A stretch of 64,000 nucleotides of DNA from Symsagittifera roscoffensis (Eukaryota > Xenacoelomorpha > Acoela > Convolutidae). The notes beneath the pieces were generated by a model. That model saw only the letters and a program-made list of their open reading frames with translations, had not been told where the DNA came from and ran no database searches. Position 1 is the stretch's first letter. Each line of letters begins with the position of its first letter. The DNA lies in the NCBI RefSeq assembly GCF_963678635.1, contig NC_087065.1, positions 68,388,956-68,452,955 on the forward strand, given 5' to 3'. A program made the translations under genes and the position numbers. Of the stretch, positions 35,463 through 49,815 are shown one piece after another.

Positions 35463-38400
35463 AAATAACTCAGAAAACTCAGTACTCCCATTTTTTAATA
35501 TCACCACTATCTGGACATCGCGAACAAAAACTTATTTGCAAAAGGAGAAAGTCCATGCACAAAAGAATTTCCAGATGTAAAAACAAAAAGACAACTTCTC
35601 GATCACTATATCAAAGGTATATAAAGTCTCATATTACACTTTGAAATCTACACAATAGAAATCATGCTACGAAAGGCATCTCATAACAGATACCTCATTC
35701 AAACTGACGCTGTAGAGATAGAATTCTCAAAAGTTTTCACAAAATACATCAAAAACATGCAACAGCAATGACGTATTCTCACTTATCTATAGCTATATAT
35801 CTATATTATAATTAGATGAACTCCAAAGCGATTTACCTACTCAAACATCTCGACATTCAGTTGTAAGACAGGAAATACACATATTTTCAAACTTTTATTA
35901 AACCTAACAAATGATCAAATAACACAAAATCATAAACACGATTTACAAAAAATCTTAGCATGTTTCATAATTGATTAATTTGGTCACAATATTGATTTTA
36001 TCGAACAAGCAAGAAAAAATTTTCAATCACAAAGTACAGATGATGAAACCGTACTAGCAGAACAATCAGATTATGTATGGGATCCTAGATGGTCTTATAA
36101 AAAATTATTTATTAAGATACGAACAGATATATCAAGCCAAGCAATTAGCACTATTTTTATTGATTAAGATTATGTTAGAGTATATCCACTTACTGTTGTT
36201 GCAACACCTTTAAACTGCAATTCATTCTTACCAGAAAGAACAGAAAATATTAGTTTAAATTCCACATTCATAAATAATGATAATCTAAACGGAACAAGAG
36301 ATCTTACACAACAAGATGTACAAACCCCATCACATTTTGTAAACGAAGAAACTGTTGAAACAATAACAACAACAGAAGCACAACGAAGTATCTCACCACA
36401 TTCAACCAAATTTTACAACTTCAAATCTAAAAAAATCCAACGTTACAACAAACAATTATACAATCCACAGTAAAACCCTCTGTTGCACAAAAGTATTCAC
36501 AGATGGATTACCAAACGTTTCGACCCGTAACAAAGCCATCATACAAACAACACAGAAATAATTTTGCAGAACACAATTACAACTATGTTAACAGACCAAA
36601 AACGACAAAAACAAAAACAAATACTCAAATCTTTACACAAAATCAAAATGTACCACAACCAATCTTAAACTCAGTAAACTTTCATGATCAACCACGATCC
36701 TCCCAAGAACAACATAGAAACTACCCATTTTTTCAACAACGGAAACATAATGCAAATAAATACCATACTAAAAATCAACCTAATCATTACGCACAAAATT
36801 ATTTTCCATCAGACGATGATGAACACTATAATCAGAACCATCAACGATTTTCCTCAAATCCAAGACCTCGTTCTTACAGCATTGATCAACCTGATATTTT
36901 TGAACCATACACACGAATTGAACAAATAGAACACCCTAGAACTAACCCAACACCTTGCAATCATAATTTTCAATAACAAAATCCAATAAATACACATTCA
37001 TACCAACCAACCCAGATGAAAAACCAAATTCCATTACCATATTATTTACAACAACACAAATAACAAAAAGCCAACTAACAAATTTTTCTCAAATGCCACA
37101 TGCCGCAGAATCTCTACAAATGACTATGAATCCATACCTAGTGGGTGGATCATCAAAAACATCAAATAAACTACTAATGGTATTCACAGGCACAGACCCT
37201 GAATACTCTGTAGAAGATTATTTAAACGCAGTCGCAGCAAACTTAGTTTTAAATATAGGACCTGAACCAGTAAACACGCCACTTCAAAATTGAATACATA
37301 GACGCGCAGCTTTATTCCAGACTACCCTTGACAACGCAGTTCAAAAAAGGTTTTCAGTTTTACCTATAGAAATAAAGTCAGATTGGAAAAGATTCGCACA
37401 AGAATTCTCAAAAGTATTTGACTCCGAAAGAAACAAACAACATCAAAGAGTTTTATGCAATGAAATTCGTAGATTACCCTAAGAAATAATAAAACAACTG
37501 GCAGTAAGAATAGAAACACTAGTCAGAAAAGCATATTCATACAATACTTATAATTATAAAAACACAAAGATGACAGAAATCCTAATGATGACTTTAACAC
37601 CTCAATTAAGAAAAGTAGCAATAAAAAAAGAGAGCATCACATCCTGCCTCAATCCAAGAACCTGATTTAGATTTTTAGAAACTAGTAGATATACAGAATT
37701 TCTCACAAAATAGGTATGGTCGATCACATAGTCGAATTAGTCAATATCAAAATAACTATTCAAGATCAAATTCGAATCAACACAGATCTCATTCAAATTC
37801 TAGAACTCGAAATTATTCAAATAACAGATCTAGAAACTCTTCATACAATCGGTAAAGAAATTATTCTAACGATCGGAATAGAAGCTATTCAAACAATCGA
37901 AACCCTAGATATCAAAATAACCGATCACGCGATTATTCAAACAACAGATCAAAATATAGTAGTTATCAAAATAGATCACGCAATAATTCACAGAACAGAA
38001 GCTCAAGCTATAACAACAGACAAAGAAACTGCTCTCAATCACCACATAGGAATAACACACTTTATCAAAATTGACAACAAAATTATAGAAGTAATACACA
38101 TAAACATCAGAGACAAATAAATCAAGTACAATCAACTGAAGAAACTCATCCAGACCCTCCTGGTATTGACAATAACGAAACCACAGAATTGCAATTAATC
38201 AACATCAATTGCGAATTCTCAGACAGCGAAAGTGATACAGAAAACAAAATTTCAATCATCATGATAAACGTTGAAAATGACTATCAGCCTATTAGATATG
38301 AACAACCGATATATTCTCACATATATCAAAATCTTGACCAATTTCTTTTGAACTATTATACATGACCAATATCAAACAGCACAACAAAAGAAAAAATAGA

Positions 38401-41400
38401 AAAAACAGTTGAAGAAATAAAAGAAGAAAAATCCACAGAACGTTCAAGCACAAATAACATTTATCAAAACATAACTATAGAAACACGTTTACAAAAAGAA
38501 AAAGAATGGACAATTCCACTTCTTTTAGAAAGTCCAAAATCAAAACAGTTGCAAACACGAGACCTTGAAATAGATTTTTTAATTAATTCTGGAGCAGAAT
38601 CAAGTATTTTAAACATTCCCACTTGGAACGAAATCAAAATTCTACATCCACAACTGATACCCTTCAAAACAACAAGTAGACTAGCAACCGCACAAGGATC
38701 AACCTTAACAAACTATGGAAAAATACAATTCTTCCTTGTTCCCACTCGAACATTGGAACAAAACTACTCAGAGCAAACCATTTGAACAAACATTCCATAT
38801 CACGGATATAAAACACAATATCATTGGGATACCATTTATTAGTAAGTATATACCATCAATAAATATCTTAAATAAAAAATTCAAATAAAAGACTAATACA
38901 CGAGGATGAAAAACACCTCTTTGACATTTTTTCATAGAATAAACAAACAACCACCATTTTTCTCCAAATTTTACCCCATATATGATCAGGAAAAAAAATA
39001 CCTGAAAACACTATCAGGAAACATGTATACCTTTTCGATCAAACAAATTCACCAATATGATAAAGAGCAAAACAAACAACATCTCTTTATGTCTGACCTT
39101 GAACTCTGATAAAATTTCTTTACATATATATATATAATAATTCCCCATATAAAATAACCTTACCACTAGGACTCTCAGATTATTGCGAAACTAACGCGAC
39201 AATTTCTCCCACAAAAGAAACAGCGTATAGAGTAAATAATGTTTTACAACTATTAGACATATGCCAATCAACCATTCTTGATGAAGAATTGTCAGTTAAG
39301 AATGTTTTACGCAATGAAAAACGCAATACAGATTATTTCACAAAAACACTCTATTTTAAACCAACATTTCAAATTTCAAAATACACGACAGAAAAGCAAA
39401 AATTTTTAACGATGTTTAACTTTCAACACTCTCAGATAACACAAAACGAATTCGATCAAATAGCTGACCTATTTTTAAAGTATCCAAAAAATAACGCAAC
39501 ATCAAAATTTGAGGTAGAAAAGATAAATTTACCATTATATCTACCCCTAAAATCTGATGCAGTTTTCAAAAAACAACGAGCAAGTAAAGTACCAATCCAC
39601 TAGCAAGATAAAGTTAACAGACTACTTGAAATACTAGAACAATATGAAATCATTTCTCCAGTAAACAAAGAAGAACAGTCAAAAAGTAACACATTCATAA
39701 ACCCCGTTATCATCTTAGCGAAAGGAGAATCATTAAAAATCGTTCTAGATGCAAGATATTAAATTCACTCCTTGATGAATCTGAATGTAATTGGCCTAAT
39801 GAACCAATTCAAGTAATTCTCACTAAAATAAACGGCAAATACTTCACAACAGCACATATGAATAGTGCATATAATCAAATACCACTAGATGAATAATCAT
39901 GATGATTAACACAATTCGTTATTGGAAATCAACAATACGAATTCAACAGATTATTCTATGGAATTTCCATAAGACCAGCAGCATTTTCAGCATTTATGAG
40001 TAAAATTTTCATATCCGTAATACTCAAAAAAAATGCCATTACATATTTAGACGATGTTTTTATGCAATCACAAAACAAAGACGAAATGTTTACTGTCTCA
40101 GAAAAATATCATCAAATACTACTGCCAGAAAACATGAAAGCAGCTCCAACATTATAACTCCAATAAAATCTCGTATAGATGCAATACAAAAACTTCAACC
40201 ACCTTCAAATCAGAAAAAAAATACAAGAAATTCTTGGAATGCTAAACTTCTTAAGTAAATACGTATATAAAATGCAGCTATACTTAAGACCTTTCTACAA
40301 CATCCTTAGACAGAAAAATAATTTCGAATGGACAACAGAACATCAGAAGCGATTCGAAGAGATAAAAACTCTTTTCACCCAACAACTATCAGGTCCAACA
40401 AATATTGATTCAAAATCTACATTTAACCATGTTTTTAACCTTCATGGCCCACTCGATACAATACCTCTATCAAAATTGGAAATTTAAAACAGTTTTCTAC
40501 CAATAACAGAAAACGTTACACTAGAATTATTACAAAAACATCAAAACCTTGACCCAGCCATTAGACAATTAAAATCTTGGCACAAATATAAAACTAAGCC
40601 ACTGAAAGCCGATACAACCATATTAGGAAATAAAACACTTCTTGGATACTTCAGAAAATTTAACGACACCTCAATCAATGAAAACACGGATATCCTAGAA
40701 TATCAAACATCTGATATAAAAGTACCCTGCTTACCATTAAGTATGATGCTTATAGCTTTTCATACCTCTCACTCCTTACACACTAAAGGACACCCAGGAG
40801 CAGAAAAAACATATTCAAATTTTACAAAAAAAATTTTCATTTCCCAAATGCACAGATTTGGATAAAAGTATTATGCAACGATTGCATAACATGTCAATTA
40901 AACAAAGCATACCCGAATCAAAAACAAATTGCAGAAAAACAAGAAAACCACTTTGCTTAGTGGTTTATATTTTAATCACAGAATCTCTTTCGATACTAAA
41001 GGACCAATATCACCATCCTCAGAAGGAAACTCATATACAATGATATTAGTAGACGCATTCACGCACTACGTAGCACTTAACCCAGTAACCCATTGTAATG
41101 CTTTTTATGCATACACAACACTTTATGAACACTGGATAGCAAAATTCGGATTACCCGAAATCATTGTTACAGACAATGGCACTGAATTTATAAACAACGA
41201 AAACATAACACTATGCCACTTATATAAAATTAAGCACAAACCACGTACATCTCAAGCACCTTAGACTAATGGACTAGTCAAAGGCATGAAACGTTCATTA
41301 CAAGAATATCTAAGAAGATCATTAACGGAAATGACACTCATTATACTGAATGGTCATCAGATGTAAAATTATTCCCACTATCATATAGTTCACAAATCAC

Positions 41401-42263
41401 AACAACCTTAGGACTATCACCCTATGAAATGGTTTTCAACCAGAAACCACGGAAACCAATAATGTTCACAGTACATTCCTCAAAAAATGCACAATGCTAT
41501 TGCAAACCAACTAAAGAATCAATATCTTACAATTTACCACTAGACACATGATGAAGATCATTTTCATCATCCACAAATTTTAAAATTAGCTTCCGGAACA
41601 CACACCGAATGGATTTAAACAAAGATAAAAAACACAACGAAATTTACCAAAAATTAACAAAAAAATTGTTAAAAAGACAAAACATGAATTCCCAAATAAA
41701 TTCTCGATTTACTCCAGCTACAAAATAGGAAATCGGAACATATGTTTTAATTCCAAACTTTACAATGCAAAAAGGAATCTCTAAAAAATTACAGCCATTC
41801 CGAAGAGGACCGTATCAAATAATTGATAAACCCACAGAGGTAACATACAAACTTACAGACTCGAACAAAAAAGAAACCGTTCAACATCGAAACAATCTTT
41901 TACCTTTTTACCCAAAAGAGTAAGCACTCCGAGAACTTACTCAATTATACTCTTTTACAGGACCTAAAGTCATCCAAATAGTTCAGAACGAAATCACATT
42001 CAAAACACTAATACACAAGTTATACAAAAACAGTTAGATAAAAAAGAAAAATAAATTCCCAAAAAAATATCAAAAAACGCAGATAAACCTGAAAAAGAAA
42101 GAAAAAATCAGAAACTAGAAAAAAAAATCAAACCACAAGATCAATAAGAAAAATCTCCTCATAGACAATCATCACGACTTCGAAATCACTACGAACATAT
42201 TATAAAACATTCATCCCACAATCGAAAACATTAAACAAAGTTGAATTTCAAAAAACCACTTTA
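35449..42263 (+). pseudogene. gag-pol of element B (broken, RNase H deleted)
   Basis: Gag and capsid (VEDYLNAV near 37210), Arg/Asn-rich nucleocapsid about 37700-38120, protease with catalytic Asp changed to Asn (NSGAES near 38585), RT with TYLDDVF at about 40041-40060, then a jump near 40388 straight to the post-RNase-H linker. Compared with C about 760 bp is missing, including the whole RNase H catalytic core. A ~65-bp deletion hits the RT thumb near 40153. Integrase core 40929-41400 (VTDNGTEF) and the C-terminal domain with FRRGPYQII follow. Many stops. Not functional. Confidence 0.8.
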
Positions 42264-42929
42264 ATTTCATTAAAATTTTTCACTTTTAGAAGATATTTTC
42301 AGGACCAAACAATTTTCTCAAAATTCATGCTGAAAAGCATTTGAACAAACTAGCTCAAATTCAGCCAATTAGAAGCTTTTCCGAATCATCACCTCGTTTT
42401 AACACGAATTCATTAGCCGACAAACAACCACCCTCAAGCTAATCTCTAACTATAACTCAAAGATCTCCACGTCAAGATAAGCAAACCACTAAACATTGAC
42501 ACCTGAAATAAACAAAGTTTCAAAGTTTCAACCCTTCCCTATCAAGCAACACCAAGATCAACAAAATTGTAACAACTTAGACTCAAAAATACCTCAGGCA
42601 AAAATATTAAATTAGCCTAAGGAACAAAATGAACATGATCATTTGGCCTAAAGTACGAATATCTCTCAGATACCCCCCAATCATCCAATAAATAACAACA
42701 AAACCAAGAAGACACTCAGGAGCGCTCCAAACTTTCCTTTCTCAAAAATTGCTGAAACCCAACCCACTTGTCAAAAAATCAATAAATAATCCGACCACAC
42801 TTGAACTTAGCCTCAAAAAACAAAAAACAATTCTAGTTTCTCAAACAGTTCATAAAATTCGTCTCATAATTCAAAACTTTTTTCAATAATCTTCAACTTT
42901 TTCAAATCTTTTATAAATTTCAGATTCAA
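42264..42929 (+). other. interval between pol and ORF-S in element B
   Basis: Non-coding, partly alignable with A 17447-18038 and C 63628-64000. Confidence 0.4.
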
Positions 42930-43089
42930 CATTTTCGAACTATTCATCCTCACCCTGATAACTTTTTGCAACTTTTTCATCATTTTTTATTCCCTAGCCC
43001 AAACCTACATAAACCTCTCCAAAATCCTTGACCATCTCTTCAGGTACGATATTTCAAATAATCATCTAAATGTTCAAACATCTATTTAG
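42930..43089 (+). pseudogene. ORF-S of element B: small hydrophobic protein
   Basis: Reads ELFILTLITFCNFFIIF and then YSLAQTYINLSKILDH, stopping at TAG 43087-43089, which overlaps the ORF-T start (43070). The start codon is not certain. Same gene as at 17206-17446. Confidence 0.4.
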
Positions 43090-44339
43090 TAGAACAAATG
43101 TTTTCCTCAATTTTATATTATTTCTCACATTTTTGACATCCCTAATAATGACAGTATGTAAAGCATAAAAAAGGCTATCGTAACCTTCGCATTAGCAACG
43201 ATACTTTTAATCCTTTTTATTGAAGAATATTATAGTAAACACAAAATATCTTCCCTAGAACCTCCAACAACACCAACAAACATTCAAAGAAATAACCCTC
43301 AATCATCAACACGCATCTCTTTTCAAGACAATCCATATACATTTGAAGAAAGACACGCACGATTGTCCGAACCATTAGAACCAGTACATCGCCAAGCACC
43401 TTTAAGCGAACCACAATACGAACCAGTATGAAGTATATACCCTCCTCTCCATCAAGATTTTAAAAGAGCAAGACATCCAAGTCAAAATCAAAACACACTA
43501 GAAATAAATCGACAAATTATTCATCAAAGACGAAATAGAAATTCACAAAACACCAGAGTTCAATTCAACATACCTCATTCACCCACAACAAATCCTATAA
43601 ACCTTTCTAGCAGTACAATTCAAACTACCCCATAGACTCCATCACAACAAAACACATCAAATATCCCATCAGAATATTTAGGTTCAACCCCTACATCTGA
43701 ACAAATCAGAGAAAACCCTTTCAATCCCCCAGCCACTACAGAAACACTCCCTTATTGGGTGACACATGTTTTTCCTCAATGCGAATCAAATTTACTAAAT
43801 GGCCCAATAGACGTTTCATCTGACACATCTTTGTCACTACCTGAAACTCTTTCACTTCCTTCAACCCTTTCTTTAACTCCAATTTCACAAACACCTTTTC
43901 CTTCAAATTTTCCTACAAATCTTGACGCAAGATATAGAGAAAATTCAATGAATAACATACAACTACGATTAGATTGGAATACATTCGTAGCGTCCCCTCC
44001 ATTATTTGGACAACATCACGAAAGCCACAGATTAAACAACTCGGCACTAAATAGATTAAAATATCGACAAGACTTTCACAAAGATATTCAAGACCACAAT
44101 ATACAAATACTTAGACAAGACAACTTAACATTAAAATACGAAATCACAGTAAAACTAAACAATATAGTGCATCATCCCCTACCTCTAGCACCTCCAAATA
44201 TAACAGCTCAATCTTTACCTCCCCCGTTTATAACCACAGAACTAATCTACAAACACGATCGATACACAAAAAAAAATCAATAGGATACGTCACATTTTAT
44301 AATCCATATTCAGGACTATCATACACATGTAAATTTTAA
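43070..44339 (+). pseudogene. ORF-T of element B: membrane-anchored protein (broken)
   Basis: ATG 43070 opens MFKHLFSRTNVFLNF with two hydrophobic stretches (FILFLTFLTSLIM and IVTFALATILLILF). After frame breaks the longest open part is 43759-44283, with LDARYRE, and the end GLSYTC at 44339 in a shifted frame. Same organisation as A. Confidence 0.55.
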
Positions 44340-46483
44340 AGATAATCATTTTCCAAACATTTTTCTCTTTCAATTTTTCAAAACCTGATTCCAACAATCC
44401 TTCACCCCGAACAAGACCCCAGGATTTACTAGTCACACATTATGACTGTGAAGAAAATGTGCAATAAACCAGGTCACTCAATGTAAATCCGAACCACAAT
44501 CAATCGAAACAACAAATGTAATAGCAACACTTTACTCAAAAGCCAGAGCCACAACACTAATAGGATATAAATTCACAGCAACATTTTCTGAAAAGAAAGT
44601 ATATTGTTCACAAGTTTCCAACGGAAATAAAAACAGACTAGACCATGAATATTTCTATCAGAGTAAAATCGAAAGACTATTGCACCTCAGCCCTGAATAT
44701 TGCAAAAATGAATTAAAAGACTAAAGATCACATCAAACAAAGGCACAAACAGAAAACTAGTAAAATTTCAAGTTTTTCCAGACTCAGCACACCAAGCCGA
44801 ACTTGAAAGATACCAAGGTCATATAACACTAGATACCAAATAGCCCTTTCACGGAGCACATGGAAGATTAACATATGATCTCCATGATAAAAATTGGATA
44901 CCACACATTGGAATAAACAATCCCTCAAATTGTAAAGCAGATACAAAAATAAAGGATACCAAGAAATAATGTTTTTTGATTGGAAAATACAACTTGAAAA
45001 AGTACAACTGACACGTGAATTAAAAGATGACACTATTATTTATCAAAAAATTAGACTCCCTTGTAAAAACGACCAAGGATATTGCGATCTTACTACGCGC
45101 ACACAAGCAACAATCGTTTGGTTCCCTGAAGACAGTGGTACAACATTTCAAGTAGCAAAAATAAACGCTAGAATGAAAAAATTTCATCAAAAATATTTTA
45201 TTGAATCAATCCCGTTTAAAGATGTAAGCCCTGATTAACTCGGACATAGTCATTTCAATTTTAGAAACATTAATAATATAGAGAAAAAATTAACACGTTT
45301 CCAAATATAACCAAAAACGGAACTAGCATGTAAATACACCAAACCACTTTACAAAACTCAATATTGAAAAATTCTTGTCGAATACGAAGACGGTTTCGAC
45401 ATGAATACAGGAAAATTAATATTACATTAAATGGCTACATCTCACTCAGCCACAGACGAAAACTCATACGTCCCAGTAAAATTTCAAAAGAATACAGGAA
45501 GAATCCGTGGAAAACTAAGACCACAAGACAGACAGTACACGCTTACAGGAACTATCACTAATGAACCACACTCATTTTGGCGCAATCCACTGTGGCATAC
45601 ACTTAGACATGAAATTAAATTACACAATAAGCAGAATTTTTCAAGAAATGTTTTTAACAGAACTTGAAACACTCCATCAATTATGCGAACTCGAACGTAC
45701 ACAAACTTTACAATCACTTGCACTAGCAGTACTAAAATTCCTTTATGCAGGATATTTATTGTCAGGAAACAGATCAAATTTTGTTGACTACGAAGAAAAT
45801 ATATTATGGTATTACACCTGTACCAAAAAAGTATCACCTTTGTATGTATTCGCAGACAAAAGATGCTATGAAAGAATCCAATTATTCTACAAAAATAAAG
45901 TACATTTTGTTAATGCTCTTTCCAGCAGAACTTATTTTTGGGATAAAGCAGTCCAATGTGGATCAGAAAACAGCCACAATGTAGTACAACTAAACCCTGA
46001 CGAAGATAAATACTATCCTCTCACACCATACCCTACACATGCAACCACTCAAAAAATTTTCACCAGAAAGTATTAGAGCTATTGCCAGAAACCGAAATAT
46101 CGATTTAAAATCAATCGGTATTTACTCTAAATCAGACATTCAACATCACATTCGAACACAACAGTTTCAAGAATTATTTACAAAATTGGACACAACCAAA
46201 CGACAATCCATAGATCAAAATCTACGCAAACTTGCAGAAACAGCAGGCTTTTCAGATATATACGCACAAGATTATAGCGGATATTTTAAAGACTTGAAAG
46301 ATAACATTTATTCAAATGGCGAAAAATACAGACCACAAGATATATCACCAATAAAGATCCTTAGTTTTGTAAATTTGAAGAACGAACTTCATGCCTTTCT
46401 AGGATGGCCCTACTACATCTTAGAAAGATTGAATATTTTATAAACAATGTTTAATTTTCTTGGATTTTTTTCTCTCTCCCAAA
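44326..46483 (+). pseudogene. env-like glycoprotein gene of element B (broken)
   Basis: The second codon is a stop (TAA) where A has Tyr, and many other breaks follow. Recognisable parts: THYDCEE near 44439, an ectodomain piece 44969-45238, the best preserved part 45561-46076 with YTC...CYERIQ...VQC, and 46039-46443 up to the membrane segment. The membrane-proximal part is then interrupted by the 968-bp duplication. Same envelope type as in A. Confidence 0.55.
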
Positions 46484-48571
46484 ATCACCCACAAATTTCA
46501 CATGAACTAGATAATTTCATAACACTACAACAACAAATGCAACACCCTCAGACTCTAACTATTCACCGGCTTTCACGTTCACTAACATCACCTAACCAAT
46601 CAACTCCAACCCCCTCTTCAACTTACCCGTCCTCCCAAAGTTCCACTCTCCCAAAAGGAATCTACAATGTATGCGCAAAACACAAACAAGTTAAAAAAAC
46701 GGGCAAGCGTAGCACGCATACTTTTTGCAGGATTTTTTGGAATATTTTCAATATCAATCAATAAAATACTTTTAGACGCCCAAATTAAAGAATATAATAC
46801 AAAGTTATCAACAACACCAAACACATGAAAAATCGCGAAACAACACAAATACAACGCCCACAGCACCCCAATTACAAAGACTCAACCATAACCACTCCTT
46901 ATCATTAGTACCACGAAATTTTAGAAATTTTGCCCTATCAGATCTCATAACTTCAAGATCAAATTATCCACAAAGCCCAATCCAACATATAATAACACAA
47001 CAACCACATATAGATGACTTATACGAACAAATTATAGAACAACCACACACTACTAAATTTCGTTCTCAGAACAACCATCTTTTTAGCCCACGATGAGCCG
47101 CCAAATCGGATCCCTCCATCGTTCAATTTCCCATCCAGCCAACCTTCAGAACAACCTCCCCATCATCCTACTTTTTGCTTTCCCCCCACCTCAGTCACCT
47201 CATCCTAACTTTTCACCCAGCATGGAATCAGACACTAATTCCAACACAACAGTATATAATACCATCTCCCAATTCAACAACCCGACGAATTTGCAAACCC
47301 GAACCCAGCCCATCGTTATTTTCCCAACCTCCCTTTCAACCTATCCATTCCCAAGTGAAAATTGAACCTCTTTCCTTTTCTTCTCCCATTTCACATGTCA
47401 CACCCAAATATTCCCTTCTAACCAGTGAATCATCAGATAACAACGACCAAGATCACCCACAAATTTCACATGAACTAGATAATTTCATAACACTACAACA
47501 ACAAATGCAACACCCTCAGACTCTAACTATTCACCGGCTTTCACGTTCACTAACATCACCTAACCAATCAACTCCAACCCCCTCTTCAACTTACCCGTCC
47601 TCCCAAAGTTCCACTCTCCCAAAAGGAATCTACAATGTATGCGCAAAACACAAACAAGTTAAAAAAACGGGCAAGCGTAGCACGCATACTTTTTGCAGGA
47701 TTTTTTGGAATATTTTCAATATCAATCAATAAAATACTTTTAGACGCCCAAATTAAAGAATATAATACAAAGTTATCAACAACACCAAACACATGAAAAA
47801 TCGCGAAACAACACAAATACAACGCCCACAGCACCCCAATTACAAAGACTCAACCATAACCACTCCTTATCATTAGTACCACGAAATTTTAGAAATTTTG
47901 CCCTATCAGATCTCATAACTTCAAGATCAAATTATCCACAAAGCCCAATCCAACATATAATAACACAACAACCACATATAGATGACTTATACGAACAAAT
48001 TATAGAACAACCACACACTACTAAATTTCGTTCTCAGAACAACCATCTTTTTAGCCCACGATGAGCCGCCAAATCGGATCCCTCCATCGTTCAATTTCCC
48101 ATCCAGCCAACCTTCAGAACAACCTCCCCATCATCCTACTTTTTGCTTTCCCCCCACCTCAGTCACCTCATCCTAATTTTTCACCCAGCATGGAATCAGA
48201 CACAACAGTATATAATACCATCTCCCAATTCAACAACCCGACGAATTTGCAAACCCGAACCCAGCCCATCGTTATTTTCCCAACCTCCCTTTCAACCTAT
48301 CCATTCCCAAGTGAAAATTGAACCTCTTTCCTTTTCTTCTCCCATTTCACATGTCACACCCAAATATTCCCTTCTAACCAGTGAATCATCAGATAACAAC
48401 GTCCAAGATCACCCACAAATTTCACATGAACTAGATAATTTCATAACACTACAACAACAAATGCAACACCCTCAGACTCTAACTATTCACCGGCTTTCAC
48501 GTTCACTAACATCACCTAACCAATCAACTCCAACCCCCTCTTCAACTTACACGTCCTCCCAAAGTTCCACT
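46484..48571 (+). repeat. 968-bp tandem duplication in element B
   Basis: Copy 1 is 46484-47451, copy 2 is 47452-48407, and a partial third copy is 48408-48571. Copies are almost identical apart from a 12-bp deletion in copy 2 (after GACAC near 48202) and a few substitutions. Each unit joins an ORF-Z piece to the env tail, so the duplication spans the env/ORF-Z junction. Its near-identity is striking in an otherwise decayed element. Confidence 0.85.
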
Positions 48572-49815
48572 TCTCCATCAACCCCATCCTCTAGTACCAA
48601 CCGCTCATACCGAACCTTCAAATAAAAAACCCAAATACCCCATTCCCATCTAACCCAGGAACATCCACTTCATGTATAAATTATCCACTTCAAACTAATA
48701 CAAAAGAATTCCTACAAATATGCCTACCCTTTTTCCCACAATATACATATTTCCATTCCGACCCCAACGATCAAAAACCCAACTATGTCAACGAGCATGT
48801 CTTATATCCCACACTCTCATGGACATCTTATTACCACTTTACTAATCCACTAACATTACCACTATATAACAACCCTCATAATAATGAAGTAAGCAGCACC
48901 CTACTCTACCTCCTAACAACAGCACTAACCCCACATCAATTCACGCAACTAGGATACAGAGAATCACTAACAAATTTCACTGCACCAAAAGCAAATTACT
49001 ACCCCATCGATTATTACGACCACAATATCATCCGACCAAATGAAGACATTTGTCTACTTGGCGACCCATACACTAATCCTCAATTAACTGAAAAGTTTTT
49101 CATTAAAACCTCATACACCTTCACCCTCAACATCTTAAATAAAAAATATGACAAATTCATCTCTGCAGCACTACGCAATACAACTGCTTATGAATCATAC
49201 TTTAACAAATTCAATCTTTTTTCACTAACCTTTCATTTCCTCACACCCAAAGAACGTGATTTGCACTGTTCACACGAAGTCATGTTACGAACTAAGCAAA
49301 CACATACGTACACCTATTATAATTTTATTCAAAGTCATTACACTCACATTACACCAGCACGACAACCTCACCATAGATTTCAATACATCAACTCAAAATA
49401 CACATCACCATTTTTTCTTAACTTCACCTATTGTATTAAAGACACTAACCTACAAGTCACCCTCCAAAATTATGACCCCATCACCCAGATGTATATCTTC
49501 TGCCCACTAAACAACATAATCAACGTAGACGAGTCCCGCCCACTCATTGTCCCTGATGAATTCCTTCAGCCCGTCGAAGTTCCCATCCTAGAATTCATAT
49601 TTAACACTCGCTACAATCACAAATTATATAACCTAATACAAAACACACCGTATGAACAATCACCTCTTACTGAAGAACGTAAAATCATCAAAGCACTGGA
49701 ATTGCTTTGGCCACTTTTGCAAACTAAACACATCATTCGTTTGTTAGCTAATCTACTAACCTCATATTATATCATCCACGATGTTTTTCCCCATGGCTTC
49801 TTCACCGACGATTAG
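47093..49815 (+). pseudogene. ORF-Z of element B: unrecognised protein downstream of env
   Basis: Starts MSRQIG at 47093 in the first duplicate and 48061 in the second. The Pro/Ser-rich N-terminal part changes frame. After about 48625 one long frame runs to TAG 49815 with about 395 codons and no stop. This includes QICLPFFPQYTYFHSD, DHNIIRPNE, ERDLHCSH and YNHKLYNLIQNTPYE. This is the best-preserved view of the C-terminal two thirds. No domain recognised. Confidence 0.6.
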
